A stretch of 64,000 nt of DNA from contig NZ_JACVZV010000037.1 in NCBI RefSeq assembly GCF_014654725.1, positions 1-64,000 on the forward strand, in the 5' to 3' direction. The translations under genes were made by a program, and so were the position numbers. Below are positions 1 through 7,786 of this stretch, piece by piece. The number at the start of each line of letters is the position of its first letter. Within the stretch, counting starts at the first letter, position 1. Under the pieces are notes generated by a model, which did no database searches, was not told where the DNA came from, and saw only the letters and a program-made list of their open reading frames with translations. The stretch comes from Vulcanococcus sp. Clear-D1. GTDB taxonomy: Bacteria; Cyanobacteriota; Cyanobacteriia; PCC-6307; Cyanobiaceae.

Positions 1-225
1 GCGATCCCAGGACCATTGTCCCGCGAATGGCCCTGGTTTTCCAGAGTCTCCTTAGCCGCTGTCGTCCGTGTTGAGATCAGAGATGCATGGATGCTGTATC
101 GGGTTTGGTGTTTCTACCGAAGCGCTCCTGCTGCATTCCTGCTGGTTTGGTACGTTTTCATTTTTCTGAGCGGCTATGACCTAGCTGGCATCACTTGATG
201 CTTGTTCCTTCTCTAAAAGCTCTCC
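1..225. other. Leader region upstream of the peptide cassette
   Basis: No gene can be supported here. A plus-strand frame is open from the window edge to a stop at 198 and encodes a hydrophobic Trp/Phe/Tyr-rich stretch near its end. It has only a TTG as an internal start, so it could be the 3' end of a gene lying outside the window or a chance frame. Base composition is lower in GC than most of the window, like the peptide genes that follow. The region should hold the promoter of the cassette. Confidence 0.3.
71..100 (+). promoter_or_regulatory. Candidate sigma-70-type promoter of the peptide cassette
   Basis: TTGAGA (71-76) and TGTATC (95-100) are separated by 18 bases and lie about 125 bases upstream of the first peptide gene. 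The match to the -35/-10 consensus is moderate and was found by eye, so this is a candidate only. Confidence 0.22.
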
Positions 226-444
226 ATGGCTTATCTCGTGAATCTTGAGGATCGTGATTCTCAGCTCGTTAATGGCGGCTGGGGTTCGTGGTTTAGCTTT
301 TCCAGCGCCAACTTCAAGAGGGTGACTACCAAAGTAGGTCAAACCAATGCGGCCAATAATCTTGGCCTTGGTGTTCTGAACGGTGCTGGTATTGCTACCA
401 GTGAGCAGATGAATATCTCAGAGATCGCAACATTCGTTCTCTGA
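226..444 (+). CDS. Double-glycine-leader peptide 1 (bacteriocin-like precursor)
   Basis: This is a 72-residue precursor of a probably exported peptide. Residues 1-18 form an acidic leader ending in SQLVNGG, the typical cleavage signal for C39-peptidase ABC exporters. Cleavage after GG would release a 54-residue core that starts WGSW, has no cysteine, and carries the glycine-rich motif NNLGLGVL, shared almost exactly with peptide 2 (477-692). A matching exporter and adaptor lie downstream on the same strand. Absence of cysteine and of any modification enzyme nearby argues against a lanthipeptide. The ATG at 226 has no strong Shine-Dalgarno, but it fixes a normal-length leader. The activity (antimicrobial, signalling or other) cannot be told from sequence. 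Confidence 0.8.
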   Translation: MAYLVNLEDRDSQLVNGGWGSWFSFSSANFKRVTTKVGQTNAANNLGLGVLNGAGIATSEQMNISEIATFVL

Positions 445-476
445 TCCAAATATCTCATCCAAACTCCTTCTGAACA

Positions 477-692
477 ATGGCACATCTTTCCATTCTCGCT
501 GACGACAAGGCTCAGGTTATTGCTGGTGGTTGGGGTTTTTCCCGCATCCGTTTCGCCAAGGCCAGCGGTGTCTATACAGCCCTTGGTCAGGACAGTACCG
601 TGAATAACTTGGGCCTGGGCTTGTTGGGTGGCTTCGGTGGCGCCCAAAGTCTCCAGGGCAATGGCTCCAGTATTGCCACGGTCCTCGGCTGA
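477..692 (+). CDS. Double-glycine-leader peptide 2 (bacteriocin-like precursor)
   Basis: This 71-residue precursor is paralogous to peptide 1. The leader is 18 residues and ends AQVIAGG. The predicted core of 53 residues again begins with a WG pair (WGFSRIRF) and contains NNLGLGLLGG followed by further glycines. There is no cysteine. The gene lies 32 bases after peptide 1 with no hairpin between them, so the two are probably made from one transcript as a possible two-peptide pair. A terminator-like hairpin follows at 705-729. The function is inferred from the leader type and the downstream exporter only. Confidence 0.8.
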   Translation: MAHLSILADDKAQVIAGGWGFSRIRFAKASGVYTALGQDSTVNNLGLGLLGGFGGAQSLQGNGSSIATVLG

Positions 693-704
693 TCTTCCAG
701 TACT

Positions 705-729
705 AGGGCCTGATTCTCGGGCCCTTTTT
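705..729 (+). terminator. Terminator-like hairpin after peptide 2
   Basis: The arms AGGGCC (705-710) and GGCCCT (720-725) form a 6-bp stem with a 9-base loop, followed by a short T run to 729. The stem is short, so partial read-through is likely. It lies between peptides 2 and 3, where it would lower transcription of everything downstream. Confidence 0.55.
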
Positions 730-750
730 CTTCACCCATGAGAGGTTCTG

Positions 751-966
751 ATGTACTTATTCTGCGATGCTGAATCTCAGCTGGTTACTGGTGGATTCCG
801 TATCAATGTAAGCCCGACGATCGCCATTTCCACTGCGGTTGTGACTGGTTTGCAGGGTAATAGCGGCACCAGTCTAGGTATCGGTGTTCTTGGTGACGGT
901 GCTTCGGGATTGGCTCAGATCACTGGGCTGAATCTTTCGACCTACCTTGCCAATTTCTCCTTCTAA
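751..966 (+). CDS. Double-glycine-leader peptide 3 (bacteriocin-like precursor)
   Basis: This is a 71-residue precursor with a shorter 15-residue leader ending SQLVTGG. The predicted core (56 residues) starts FRINVSP and carries TSLGIGVLG, a variant of the NNLGLGVL motif of peptides 1 and 2. The only cysteine is in the leader, so the mature peptide lacks Cys. The start is well supported by AGAGG at 741-745, five bases before the ATG. It is flanked by two hairpins (705-729 and 978-1004), so it may form its own transcriptional unit or be expressed by read-through. Confidence 0.78.
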   Translation: MYLFCDAESQLVTGGFRINVSPTIAISTAVVTGLQGNSGTSLGIGVLGDGASGLAQITGLNLSTYLANFSF

Positions 967-977
967 TTCTCGCTCAC

Positions 978-1004
978 AGCCTGAGCTTGTGGCTCAGGCT
1001 TTTT
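978..1004 (+). terminator. Strong terminator-like hairpin between peptides 3 and 4
   Basis: A perfect 9-bp stem (AGCCTGAGC at 978-986 with GCTCAGGCT at 992-1000) and 5-base loop is followed at once by a T run to 1004. This fits a rho-independent terminator or attenuator 12 bases after the stop of peptide 3 and before peptide 4 and the exporter genes. Confidence 0.75.
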
Positions 1005-1041
1005 GCTGACATTGACTTCTTTCTCTTTTCATCTTCGAATC

Positions 1042-1317
1042 ATGCAATTTCTTGACGAGAAACAGGCTGAGTGTATTAGCGGGGGCAGATTCTCTTCAAT
1101 GGCTGGTCGAGGTAGGGCCCCAGTCGCATTTCTGCTTCGCGGTTTTCTTGGTTTACGTGCTGGCGGTGGACTGGCTCAGTCTGGACTGACTTCGATTGGC
1201 TCTACAGCGATTGATACCACAGTGAATCAGGTGAATCTTGCCTTCAACATCGTGCTCAATGGTGGCTCCATTGTGAATAACCAGTTGAACGGTCTTGATC
1301 TTTCTGTGAGTGCCTGA
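1042..1317 (+). CDS. Double-glycine-leader peptide 4 (divergent precursor)
   Basis: This is a 91-residue precursor. The ATG at 1042 is chosen over an upstream start at 1003 because it gives a 15-residue leader ending AECISGG, like that of peptide 3; the longer form would start inside the terminator region. The predicted 76-residue core has no cysteine. Its first half is Arg/Gly-rich (RFSSMAGRGR, then LLRGFLGLRAGGG), and its second half is Asn/Ser/Thr/Val-rich. It lacks the LGxGxL motif of peptides 1-3. It sits directly before the exporter gene, so it is the only precursor sharing an uninterrupted transcript with the transporter. Confidence 0.75.
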   Translation: MQFLDEKQAECISGGRFSSMAGRGRAPVAFLLRGFLGLRAGGGLAQSGLTSIGSTAIDTTVNQVNLAFNIVLNGGSIVNNQLNGLDLSVSA

Positions 1318-1324
1318 GCGATTG

Positions 1325-3562
1325 ATGGCCATGACCAACTGGCTGGATGCTGTTGCTCGCCTGCGATGGTTAAGACAGCTCCCTGGCTTCAACGAACGGA
1401 CGCCAAGCGACCCCTGCGTGCATCAGTTCGATGAGGAGGACTGTGGTGCTGCCTGTTTGGCGACGGTGTGCCAGAGCCATGGCGAGCGGCTACCGCTTGC
1501 GCTCATACGGCATCGCGTGGGGACGTCATCACAGGGCACGACACTGCTCGGTCTGAAGCGTGGTGCTGAAAGTCTTGGCTTTCATGCCCGTGCTGCAAAG
1601 GCGGATGCCGCTCTTCTCGAGGATTTGGCTTCCTTGCCGATGCCGATCATTTGCCATTGGCAGGGCTGTCATTGGGTGGTGCTCCACGGCTGGCGTGGAA
1701 ACCAGCTCTTGGTGGCTGATCCAGCGGTGGGTTTGAGGCTGCTTTCACGGGACGCGTTTCTGGGTTCCTGGAGCAATGGAGTACTTCTTGCCCTTGAGCC
1801 TGATCCCACTCGCTTCCCCGCCGTGGATGGCGCCAGTGAGGGTTGGCAAGCTGGAAAAGGATTGGGAGCGTTTTTACCTTATGTATTGCCTTTCAAAAAG
1901 CTGTTACTTAAGGCGTTGATCATCAACCTGGCGATAGGTGTGCTGGCTCTGGGGATGCCTTTACTCATGCAGATCCTGACGGATGATGTGTTGGTGCGCG
2001 GTGATGGAGAAATGCTTCGCACCCTTGCTATCGGCATTCTGATGCTGTTTTTATTGCGGGCTTTGCTAAGTCTCTTGCAGGGTCTGCTGGTAGGTCATTT
2101 CGGTCAGAAGCTTCAGTTGCAGATGGTGCTGCATTACGGTCAGCACCTATTGCGTTTGCCTCTCACCTACTTTGAGAGCCGCCGCAGCGGAGAGGTTGTA
2201 AGTCGCCTCGACGACATCCAGAAACTCAATCAGCTGATTGCCAATCTTGCACTTGGTTTGCCAGGCCAATTCTGTATTGCTCTGATTTCACTGGGTTTGA
2301 TGGCTCAATATAGCGGTCCACTCACCCTGGCAGCTCTACTTGGTTATGCCTTGGTGATTGGAGCTCAACTGGCTGTGCTGCCGGCATTGCACAGACGCAC
2401 CCAGGGGCTGCTTGTGCAGTCGGCTGAAAACCAGGGTTTTTTAGTGGAGCTTTTCCGCGGCCAGGCTTTGCTTAAAACCACCCAGGCCAGTCCTCAGGCC
2501 TGGCAGGAGTTTCAACGTAATGAGGGCCGGTTGGCGCGCTTTGCCTGGAATGTTGGCCTGCTTGATCTCAAGGCAAGCACGGTTACCAGCTTCCTTGGAA
2601 ATGTCACCAGTGTGGTCCTGCTCTGGTACGGCAGTTCGTTTGTGCTCAGCCAACAGCTGAGCATCGGTCAGCTGTTGGCCTTCAACGGCATGGGAGCCAA
2701 TGTCTTGGCCTTCCTCGCTGCCATCGGTGGACTGAGTCAGGAACTGATCACGTCTCGGGTGGTGATGGCTCGCTTAGACGATGCGCTTCAGCATCCCGAC
2801 GAGGAGAGTGTTGTCCGTGGCCGCCAGCAGGCGCTCATCCCCGCTGATGGGGACATTGTCTGCAATGACATTTCCTTTCATCACCCTGGTCGCTGCGCCT
2901 TGCTTGATCATCTCGAACTACGTATCCCTGGTGGCAGCACAACAGCCCTGATCGGGGAATCGGGCTGTGGCAAGAGCACCCTAAGCAAGCTCATTGCCGG
3001 TCTGTATCCACTCCAGCAAGGCACGGTGCATTACGGACCATTCAGCTCCCGCGACCTCAGCCTGGATTGTTTGCGGCGACAAGTCGTGCTGTTGCCGCAG
3101 GACGACACATTCCTGAACCGCTCGATCTTTGAGAATTTCGTGTTTGCCTACCCCGAGCTCAGTTATGAGCGGGTTGTGGAGTTGTGTCGCCTCACCCTCG
3201 CCGATGAGTTCATCCGTGATTTGCCAGACGGCTACGGCACGGTTCTCGGAGAGTTTGGAGCCAACCTCTCCGGAGGCCAACGCCAGCGTCTAGCGCTTGC
3301 CCGCGGCCTGGCGAGTGATCCTCCGGTGTTACTGCTGGATGAATCCACATCTGCCCTCGACCCAGTTCTCGAAGCCCGTGTGATGGATCGCTTGTTGGCT
3401 CATCGACTGGGGCGTACCACCATCCTCGTGAGCCATCGGCCTTCGGTGATCCTTCGCGCTGACTGGATCGTGTTTATGGAGAAGGGGGCGGTCCGCCAGC
3501 AGAGCCATCCCCATGACCTTCGCGACCACATCCAGGTTGCGCCCTACCTACAAGCCGCCTGA
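1325..3562 (+). CDS. Peptidase-containing ABC transporter (C39 bacteriocin exporter)
   Basis: This inner-membrane exporter should cleave double-glycine leaders and pump out the mature peptides. From the ATG at 1325 (745 residues) it shows an N-terminal C39 protease domain with Gln34, catalytic Cys40 in DCGAACL, His116 in HWVVL and Asp132 in VADP. A transmembrane block (about 180-460) follows, then an ATPase domain with Walker A GESGCGKST (about 543), signature LSGGQ (about 647) and Walker B LLLDES (about 668). All catalytic elements are present. A GTG at 1310 overlapping the stop of peptide 4, or an ATG at 1331, are alternative starts. The stop overlaps the adaptor gene start (TGATG), so the two are translationally coupled. 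The four upstream precursors are the obvious substrates. Confidence 0.92.
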   Translation: MAMTNWLDAVARLRWLRQLPGFNERTPSDPCVHQFDEEDCGAACLATVCQSHGERLPLALIRHRVGTSSQGTTLLGLKRGAESLGFHARAAKADAALLEDLASLPMPIICHWQGCHWVVLHGWRGNQLLVADPAVGLRLLSRDAFLGSWSNGVLLALEPDPTRFPAVDGASEGWQAGKGLGAFLPYVLPFKKLLLKALIINLAIGVLALGMPLLMQILTDDVLVRGDGEMLRTLAIGILMLFLLRALLSLLQGLLVGHFGQKLQLQMVLHYGQHLLRLPLTYFESRRSGEVVSRLDDIQKLNQLIANLALGLPGQFCIALISLGLMAQYSGPLTLAALLGYALVIGAQLAVLPALHRRTQGLLVQSAENQGFLVELFRGQALLKTTQASPQAWQEFQRNEGRLARFAWNVGLLDLKASTVTSFLGNVTSVVLLWYGSSFVLSQQLSIGQLLAFNGMGANVLAFLAAIGGLSQELITSRVVMARLDDALQHPDEESVVRGRQQALIPADGDIVCNDISFHHPGRCALLDHLELRIPGGSTTALIGESGCGKSTLSKLIAGLYPLQQGTVHYGPFSSRDLSLDCLRRQVVLLPQDDTFLNRSIFENFVFAYPELSYERVVELCRLTLADEFIRDLPDGYGTVLGEFGANLSGGQRQRLALARGLASDPPVLLLDESTSALDPVLEARVMDRLLAHRLGRTTILVSHRPSVILRADWIVFMEKGAVRQQSHPHDLRDHIQVAPYLQAA

Positions 3563-4821
3563 TGGAAAGCCCTTCTTCCGATCTGCCGGTGGCTTCAACC
3601 GGCGAAGCTCTGTCTCAACACCGTCAGCCTGTGTTGCCGCCAACACTGCAGCCAGTCAGTTGCGACGACTTTCTTCCAGAGCCGGGTCCCTGGGCGTCGG
3701 CTTTGGGACGACAACTCTTGCTCCTACTCAGTGTTGGGGCCCTTGCGTTGGCGATCTGGCCCATGCGCGAAACCGTGACAGCTCCAGGCGTTGTGCGTCC
3801 GACTGGTGAGAACACCTTGGTGCAGAGCGAGCAGGGCGGAACGGTGCAACGCGTCTTGCTTCGCCAGAACCAATCAGTGCGTGCCGGTCAGTTGTTGGCA
3901 GTGTTTGATCGTCGGCCTTTGCAGGCTGAGCGGCGTCAACTGGAAGTGGAGTTGTCGGCTTTGCAGGCTCAGGCCCAGCAGGCCCGCAACGAACAGGCAT
4001 CTCTTGACACCCAGGCATCCGCGTTGGAGCGGTTGAGCACATCACTAACAGAGTCGTCACTCCGTGGCGTGGAGCAGGCCAAGGCAGCACTGGCCTTTGA
4101 TCGCAACGAACTACGTCGCTATCGCTCTTTGCAGTCGAGCGGGGCTGTGCCCCGGAGCCTGGTTGAAGAAAAGCAGGCTCGTCAGCTGGTGAGCCAGTCG
4201 GAGGTCCTCAAGGCGCTGCAAGGCGTGACGGAACAGCGGGCTCGTGGCTTGAGCGAGCTTGCGCGCTTGCGCCAGAGCTCCTCTCAAGCGCGTTCATCTG
4301 CCGACGAGTTGAGGAAGCAAGTGGCCCAGCGACGTGCCAGGTTGCAGCAGGTTGATCGTGCTCTCGAACTTGCCACTGTGCGGGCTCCCATCAGTGGTTC
4401 TGTGCTCAGCACCAACCTCCGGCATCCCGGACAGGTCATGCAGCCTGGCGAGTTGGTGGCTGTGCTGGCGCCAGACAAGAGTCAATACGAATTGAAGCTG
4501 CAGGTACCTGCCGAGAGAATCAGCCAGCTTCGTCCCGCTCAGAAAGCGACCTTAAAGGTGAGTGCATGTCCAACGGCGGAATTCGGTGTGTTGCCAGCCC
4601 GTGTCACCAGCGTGTCAGCTGACATCATTCCCCAGCCGGGAGAGCCCAGTGGCACAACTGCGGCGGTTTACGAGGCAGTCCTGCATCCCCTGCAAACCAG
4701 TCTGAGGGGCCGTCAGGGGAGCTGCACGTTGCGCCCAGGAATGAAGCTCACTGGAGATATTGTTACCCGCCGCACCACCGTTCTGATGTTCTTGCTGAAC
4801 AAGTTGAGACTGGGAACTTAG
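3562..4821 (+). CDS. HlyD-family membrane fusion protein (peptide export adaptor)
   Basis: This 419-residue periplasmic adaptor probably links the ABC exporter to an outer-membrane channel. It has a short cytoplasmic N terminus, one membrane helix (about 50-70, LLLLLSVGALALAIW), a lipoyl/beta-barrel half-motif (GGTVQRVLLRQNQSVRAGQ), a long Gln/Ala/Arg-rich coiled coil (about 120-270), the matching second half (TVRAPISGSV) and a C-terminal beta domain. No TolC-like gene is in the cassette, so the channel must be encoded elsewhere. The start overlaps the exporter stop by one base. It is the last plus-strand gene of the cassette; the next gene is convergent. Confidence 0.9.
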   Translation: MESPSSDLPVASTGEALSQHRQPVLPPTLQPVSCDDFLPEPGPWASALGRQLLLLLSVGALALAIWPMRETVTAPGVVRPTGENTLVQSEQGGTVQRVLLRQNQSVRAGQLLAVFDRRPLQAERRQLEVELSALQAQAQQARNEQASLDTQASALERLSTSLTESSLRGVEQAKAALAFDRNELRRYRSLQSSGAVPRSLVEEKQARQLVSQSEVLKALQGVTEQRARGLSELARLRQSSSQARSSADELRKQVAQRRARLQQVDRALELATVRAPISGSVLSTNLRHPGQVMQPGELVAVLAPDKSQYELKLQVPAERISQLRPAQKATLKVSACPTAEFGVLPARVTSVSADIIPQPGEPSGTTAAVYEAVLHPLQTSLRGRQGSCTLRPGMKLTGDIVTRRTTVLMFLLNKLRLGT

Positions 4822-4903
4822 TGCTATCAGCGTGCATGATGAAGGGGACCCCTGTTGGATTCATTTCTTTGGCGTTGTGAGTTGTTGTCGTGGTTTGCCT
4901 GCC

Positions 4904-5617
4904 TTATGGCTTTTGTCGCTGTGGGGTATTCCCAAAGTGTTCTTTGGCAATTGCCAGAAGCTCGGCATCGCTGCAGGCTGTGTCGTCCACGATGGCAAGC
5001 TCCACTCGCTTTTCTGCGGCGTGATGGTGCTGCCTGAGATGTTTCTTGAGTAACTGGCGAAGATCGCTCTCGCCATGCCCGTGACCTATCAGCAACACGC
5101 GATCGGCTTGAAGAACTGCTTGGCTTAATTGATTGAGATAATCGTGATCCGCCGGTGCTCTCTGTCCGGCAACATCTCGATCATGGCGATGAGTCAGACG
5201 CTGATGGTTGCTCCACAGGCCATGCGGTTGCAGCGTTGATAGTTGCACCTCATCGCCATCCAGCCACCACAGGCGTGCGCCACGGTGGTCGAGGTGAACC
5301 ACCAGCCGTTTGGCTTGTTCGCCCCGAGGCTGAGGCGCATCCGCAATCGGGTGCTCGGGGGTGATTCCTTCTTCCTTTAAAAACCGTCTTAGGCGCAACA
5401 CCCCGTCGTCGTCGAGGAGTGGATGGTGTTTGCCTGATGCGGCATGCAGCACAACTGTTCGGCCGCTCGGTGCTTGCAGGTTGATGCGGTGATCGTCTCG
5501 ATGTTCTGTGCGTATGCCAAGATGAATCAGCAGCGCTTCCACATCGTCCATGCGCAGATCATGCTGTAGCGGATGGGCAAATAGTGCGTTCAGTATGCGT
5601 TGATCCTGCTGTTTCAT
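4904..5617 (-). CDS. HicA-like domain fused to a baeRF-like (release-factor-like) domain
   Basis: I read this 237-residue soluble protein as two domains. Residues about 1-85 (MDDVEALLIHLGIRTEHRDD, then SGRTVVLHAASGKHHP and LRRFLKEEGI) resemble the small dsRNA-binding HicA fold. Residues about 105-237 (LVVHLDHRGARLWWLDG, RVLLIGHGHGESDL, a C-terminal ELLAIAKEHFG) resemble the bacterial relatives of eukaryotic release factor domain 3 sometimes annotated as translational machinery proteins. Both assignments are pattern recognition without search. It lies 69 bases after hypE on the same strand, so it may be read with the hydrogenase operon, though no functional link is known. No HicB-like antitoxin gene is adjacent. 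Confidence 0.6.
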   Translation of the reverse strand: MKQQDQRILNALFAHPLQHDLRMDDVEALLIHLGIRTEHRDDHRINLQAPSGRTVVLHAASGKHHPLLDDDGVLRLRRFLKEEGITPEHPIADAPQPRGEQAKRLVVHLDHRGARLWWLDGDEVQLSTLQPHGLWSNHQRLTHRHDRDVAGQRAPADHDYLNQLSQAVLQADRVLLIGHGHGESDLRQLLKKHLRQHHHAAEKRVELAIVDDTACSDAELLAIAKEHFGNTPQRQKP

Positions 5618-5686
5618 TGCTGAGCTGGGAGAGCTATTGTGAACCTATGGATGCTCAAGAAGCATGGCGATACTTTGCAGCTTGCT

Positions 5687-6718
5687 TCAACAGATCCGCG
5701 GCAGCTGCTCTCCCCTCTGCAGGTCCAGGGGTCTCCGAGCACCTAGGTTGTTACGCAGAACTACTGAATGATCATGGGTGAGGCGTTTTCTTTGGATGTC
5801 TCGTTGTTGTACAACACCGATTCGCCTTGCATGCGGGTTGTGCTTCTGTAGGATTTTAAGAGCGCACTCAGAATCTTTCTCCGGGCAGATCACAATCATT
5901 CGCCCCTCGTTGGCCATGCTGAGGGGGTCTAGCCCCAGCAGGTTGCAGGCGCCGTTCACGCTCGGGTGCAGTGGAATCGCGGCTTCTTCCAGTTCGATCT
6001 GACAACAGGCAGCCCGGGCAATTTCATCGCTGGCACTGGCCAATCCGCCCCGGGTGAGGTCACGCAAGCAGTGCACTTCCACCTCCGAGCTGATCAGCTC
6101 CTGCACTGTGGTGTGGAGCGGCGCCAGGTCGCTCTCCAGCGACGAGCGAAAACCCAGCTCTTCCCGTGCGGCCAAGATCGCCACACCATGGCGGCCCAGG
6201 TCGCCACTCACAAGTACAGCATCACTCGCCCGCACAGCACTGGGGTGAATCCGCAATGGATGCTCCACCACACCAATGGCGCTGGTGTTGATGAAGATGC
6301 CGTCGCCTTTGCCTCGCTCCACCACCTTGGTGTCGCCAGTGATCACCGCTACACCGCAAGCATCTGCAGCTGCGCGTATTGAGTGAACCACCCGCTTGAG
6401 CAGGCTCATGGCCAGCCCTTCCTCCAGGATCAGCCCAAGGCTGAGGGCGACTGGTCGGGCACCCGTCATCGCCAGATCGTTGACGCTGCCGAACACGGCC
6501 AGCCGGCCAATGTCGCCCCCGGGAAACACCAAGGGCTGCACCACAAACGAGTCGGTGGTGAACGCGAGTGTTTGCCCCGGACTGTTCAGCAGGGCGGCAT
6601 CGTGCAGCACGCCATCTGCTGGCGCGAACGCCGGCAGTAGCAGCCCCTCGATCAGTTGTTGGCTGAGCCGGCCGCCTCCGCCGTGAGCCAGGAGCACCGT
6701 TTCATGGGAAGGGGCCAT
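5687..6718 (-). CDS. hypE: Hydrogenase maturation factor HypE
   Basis: HypE dehydrates the carbamoyl group placed on its C-terminal cysteine by HypF to a thiocyanate, the source of the CN ligands of the NiFe site. The 343-residue protein begins with the HGGGGRLSQQLI signature and has the AIR-synthase-like ATP-binding fold (FTTDSFVVQPLVFPGGDIG, GSVNDLAM). It ends exactly in PRIC, the invariant tail with the modified cysteine, so it is complete. It starts 3 bases after the hypD stop and is the last hyp gene of the operon. Confidence 0.96.
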   Translation of the reverse strand: MAPSHETVLLAHGGGGRLSQQLIEGLLLPAFAPADGVLHDAALLNSPGQTLAFTTDSFVVQPLVFPGGDIGRLAVFGSVNDLAMTGARPVALSLGLILEEGLAMSLLKRVVHSIRAAADACGVAVITGDTKVVERGKGDGIFINTSAIGVVEHPLRIHPSAVRASDAVLVSGDLGRHGVAILAAREELGFRSSLESDLAPLHTTVQELISSEVEVHCLRDLTRGGLASASDEIARAACCQIELEEAAIPLHPSVNGACNLLGLDPLSMANEGRMIVICPEKDSECALKILQKHNPHARRIGVVQQRDIQRKRLTHDHSVVLRNNLGARRPLDLQRGEQLPRIC

Positions 6719-6721
6719 GGC

Positions 6722-7786
6722 TCAGCGCTGGTAGCGGTAGTAGGCGGCGCAAGCTCCCTCGCTCGACACCATTGGAGCGCCGAGGGGATGGTCTGGTGTG
6801 CAGCGGTTGCCGAAGCTGGAGCAGGCGCTGGGGCGCAAGAGGCCTTGTAGAACTAAGCCGCTGGGGCAGCTGGCCTGCTCAGATGCTTGCTGCGCTGGGC
6901 CCTGGTGATCGTGGGGGCTCATGGCTAGCTGGCCAAACGCTGGCCTCAGGCCGTAGCCGCCCTGGTTGATCTCTCCAAGACCGCGCCAGATGGTGTTGAT
7001 CGGTTCAAACACGTGCTTGAGCAGCGCTTGCGCTTCTCGGTTGCCCGCTTTGCTGACGGCTCTGTCGAAGGCGTTGTCCACCCTTGCCTCACTCCGCTCC
7101 AATTGGCTGATGCAGCGCAGGATCCCCCGCAGCAGCTCCTCGGAGCTGAAGCCTGTGACCACCACCGGCCTGCGATGGCGCTGCACCAGATCCTCCAGTT
7201 CGCTATCGCCCATCACCGTGCACACGTGGCCGGCGGCCAGAACCCCCTGCACCGCACAGCTCGGATCGCTTAGCAGCTGATCCAGCACTGGCACCACCCG
7301 CACATGAGCCACCAGCAGCTTCAGATTGCCCACCGCCTCGGCCAGAGCCTGCTGAGCTAGAAGCGCCGTGGCCGGAGCTGTGGTTTCAAACCCCACGGCG
7401 AAGAACACCACCTGCCGCTGCAGCTGGCTGCGTGCCAGCTCCAGCACATCGAGCGGGGAATAGATCACGCGCACGTCGGCTCCCTGGGCCCGCAGGCTGA
7501 GAAGATTGCGACCGTCGCTACCCGGCACTCGCAGCATGTCGCCGTAGGAGCAAAGGATCACCTCCGGCCGTTCGGCCAGCGCTAGGGCCTGGTCGATTCG
7601 CTCTGTGGCGGTTACGCACACCGGACAACCGGGCCCGTGAACCAGCGTGATTTCGGGCGGCAGCAACTGATCAATGCCATGGCGCAGCAGGGCATGGGTT
7701 TGGCCGCCGCACACCTCCATCAAGGTCCAGGGCCGCGTGGTGTGGCAGTGGATCTGCTCCAGCAGTTGCCTTGCCTCGGCGCTCAT
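6722..7786 (-). CDS. hypD: Hydrogenase maturation factor HypD
   Basis: HypD is the iron-sulfur scaffold that, with HypC, assembles Fe(CN)2CO for NiFe hydrogenase. The 354-residue protein shows the family signatures MEVCGGQTH (about residues 23-31), GPGCPVCVT (about 51-59), a GFETTAPATA segment, and cysteines near the C terminus (SSEGACAAYY). Its ATG overlaps the stop of the flavoprotein gene upstream (ATGA), which indicates translational coupling. The position after nifJ and the flavoprotein, rather than next to hypC, is unusual. Confidence 0.96.
   Translation of the reverse strand: MSAEARQLLEQIHCHTTRPWTLMEVCGGQTHALLRHGIDQLLPPEITLVHGPGCPVCVTATERIDQALALAERPEVILCSYGDMLRVPGSDGRNLLSLRAQGADVRVIYSPLDVLELARSQLQRQVVFFAVGFETTAPATALLAQQALAEAVGNLKLLVAHVRVVPVLDQLLSDPSCAVQGVLAAGHVCTVMGDSELEDLVQRHRRPVVVTGFSSEELLRGILRCISQLERSEARVDNAFDRAVSKAGNREAQALLKHVFEPINTIWRGLGEINQGGYGLRPAFGQLAMSPHDHQGPAQQASEQASCPSGLVLQGLLRPSACSSFGNRCTPDHPLGAPMVSSEGACAAYYRYQR

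Noticed and set aside
16-198. 60-codon plus-strand frame before the first peptide gene
   Set aside because: It starts only with TTG, has no recognisable domain and could be the end of a gene outside the window; kept only as a note on the leader region.
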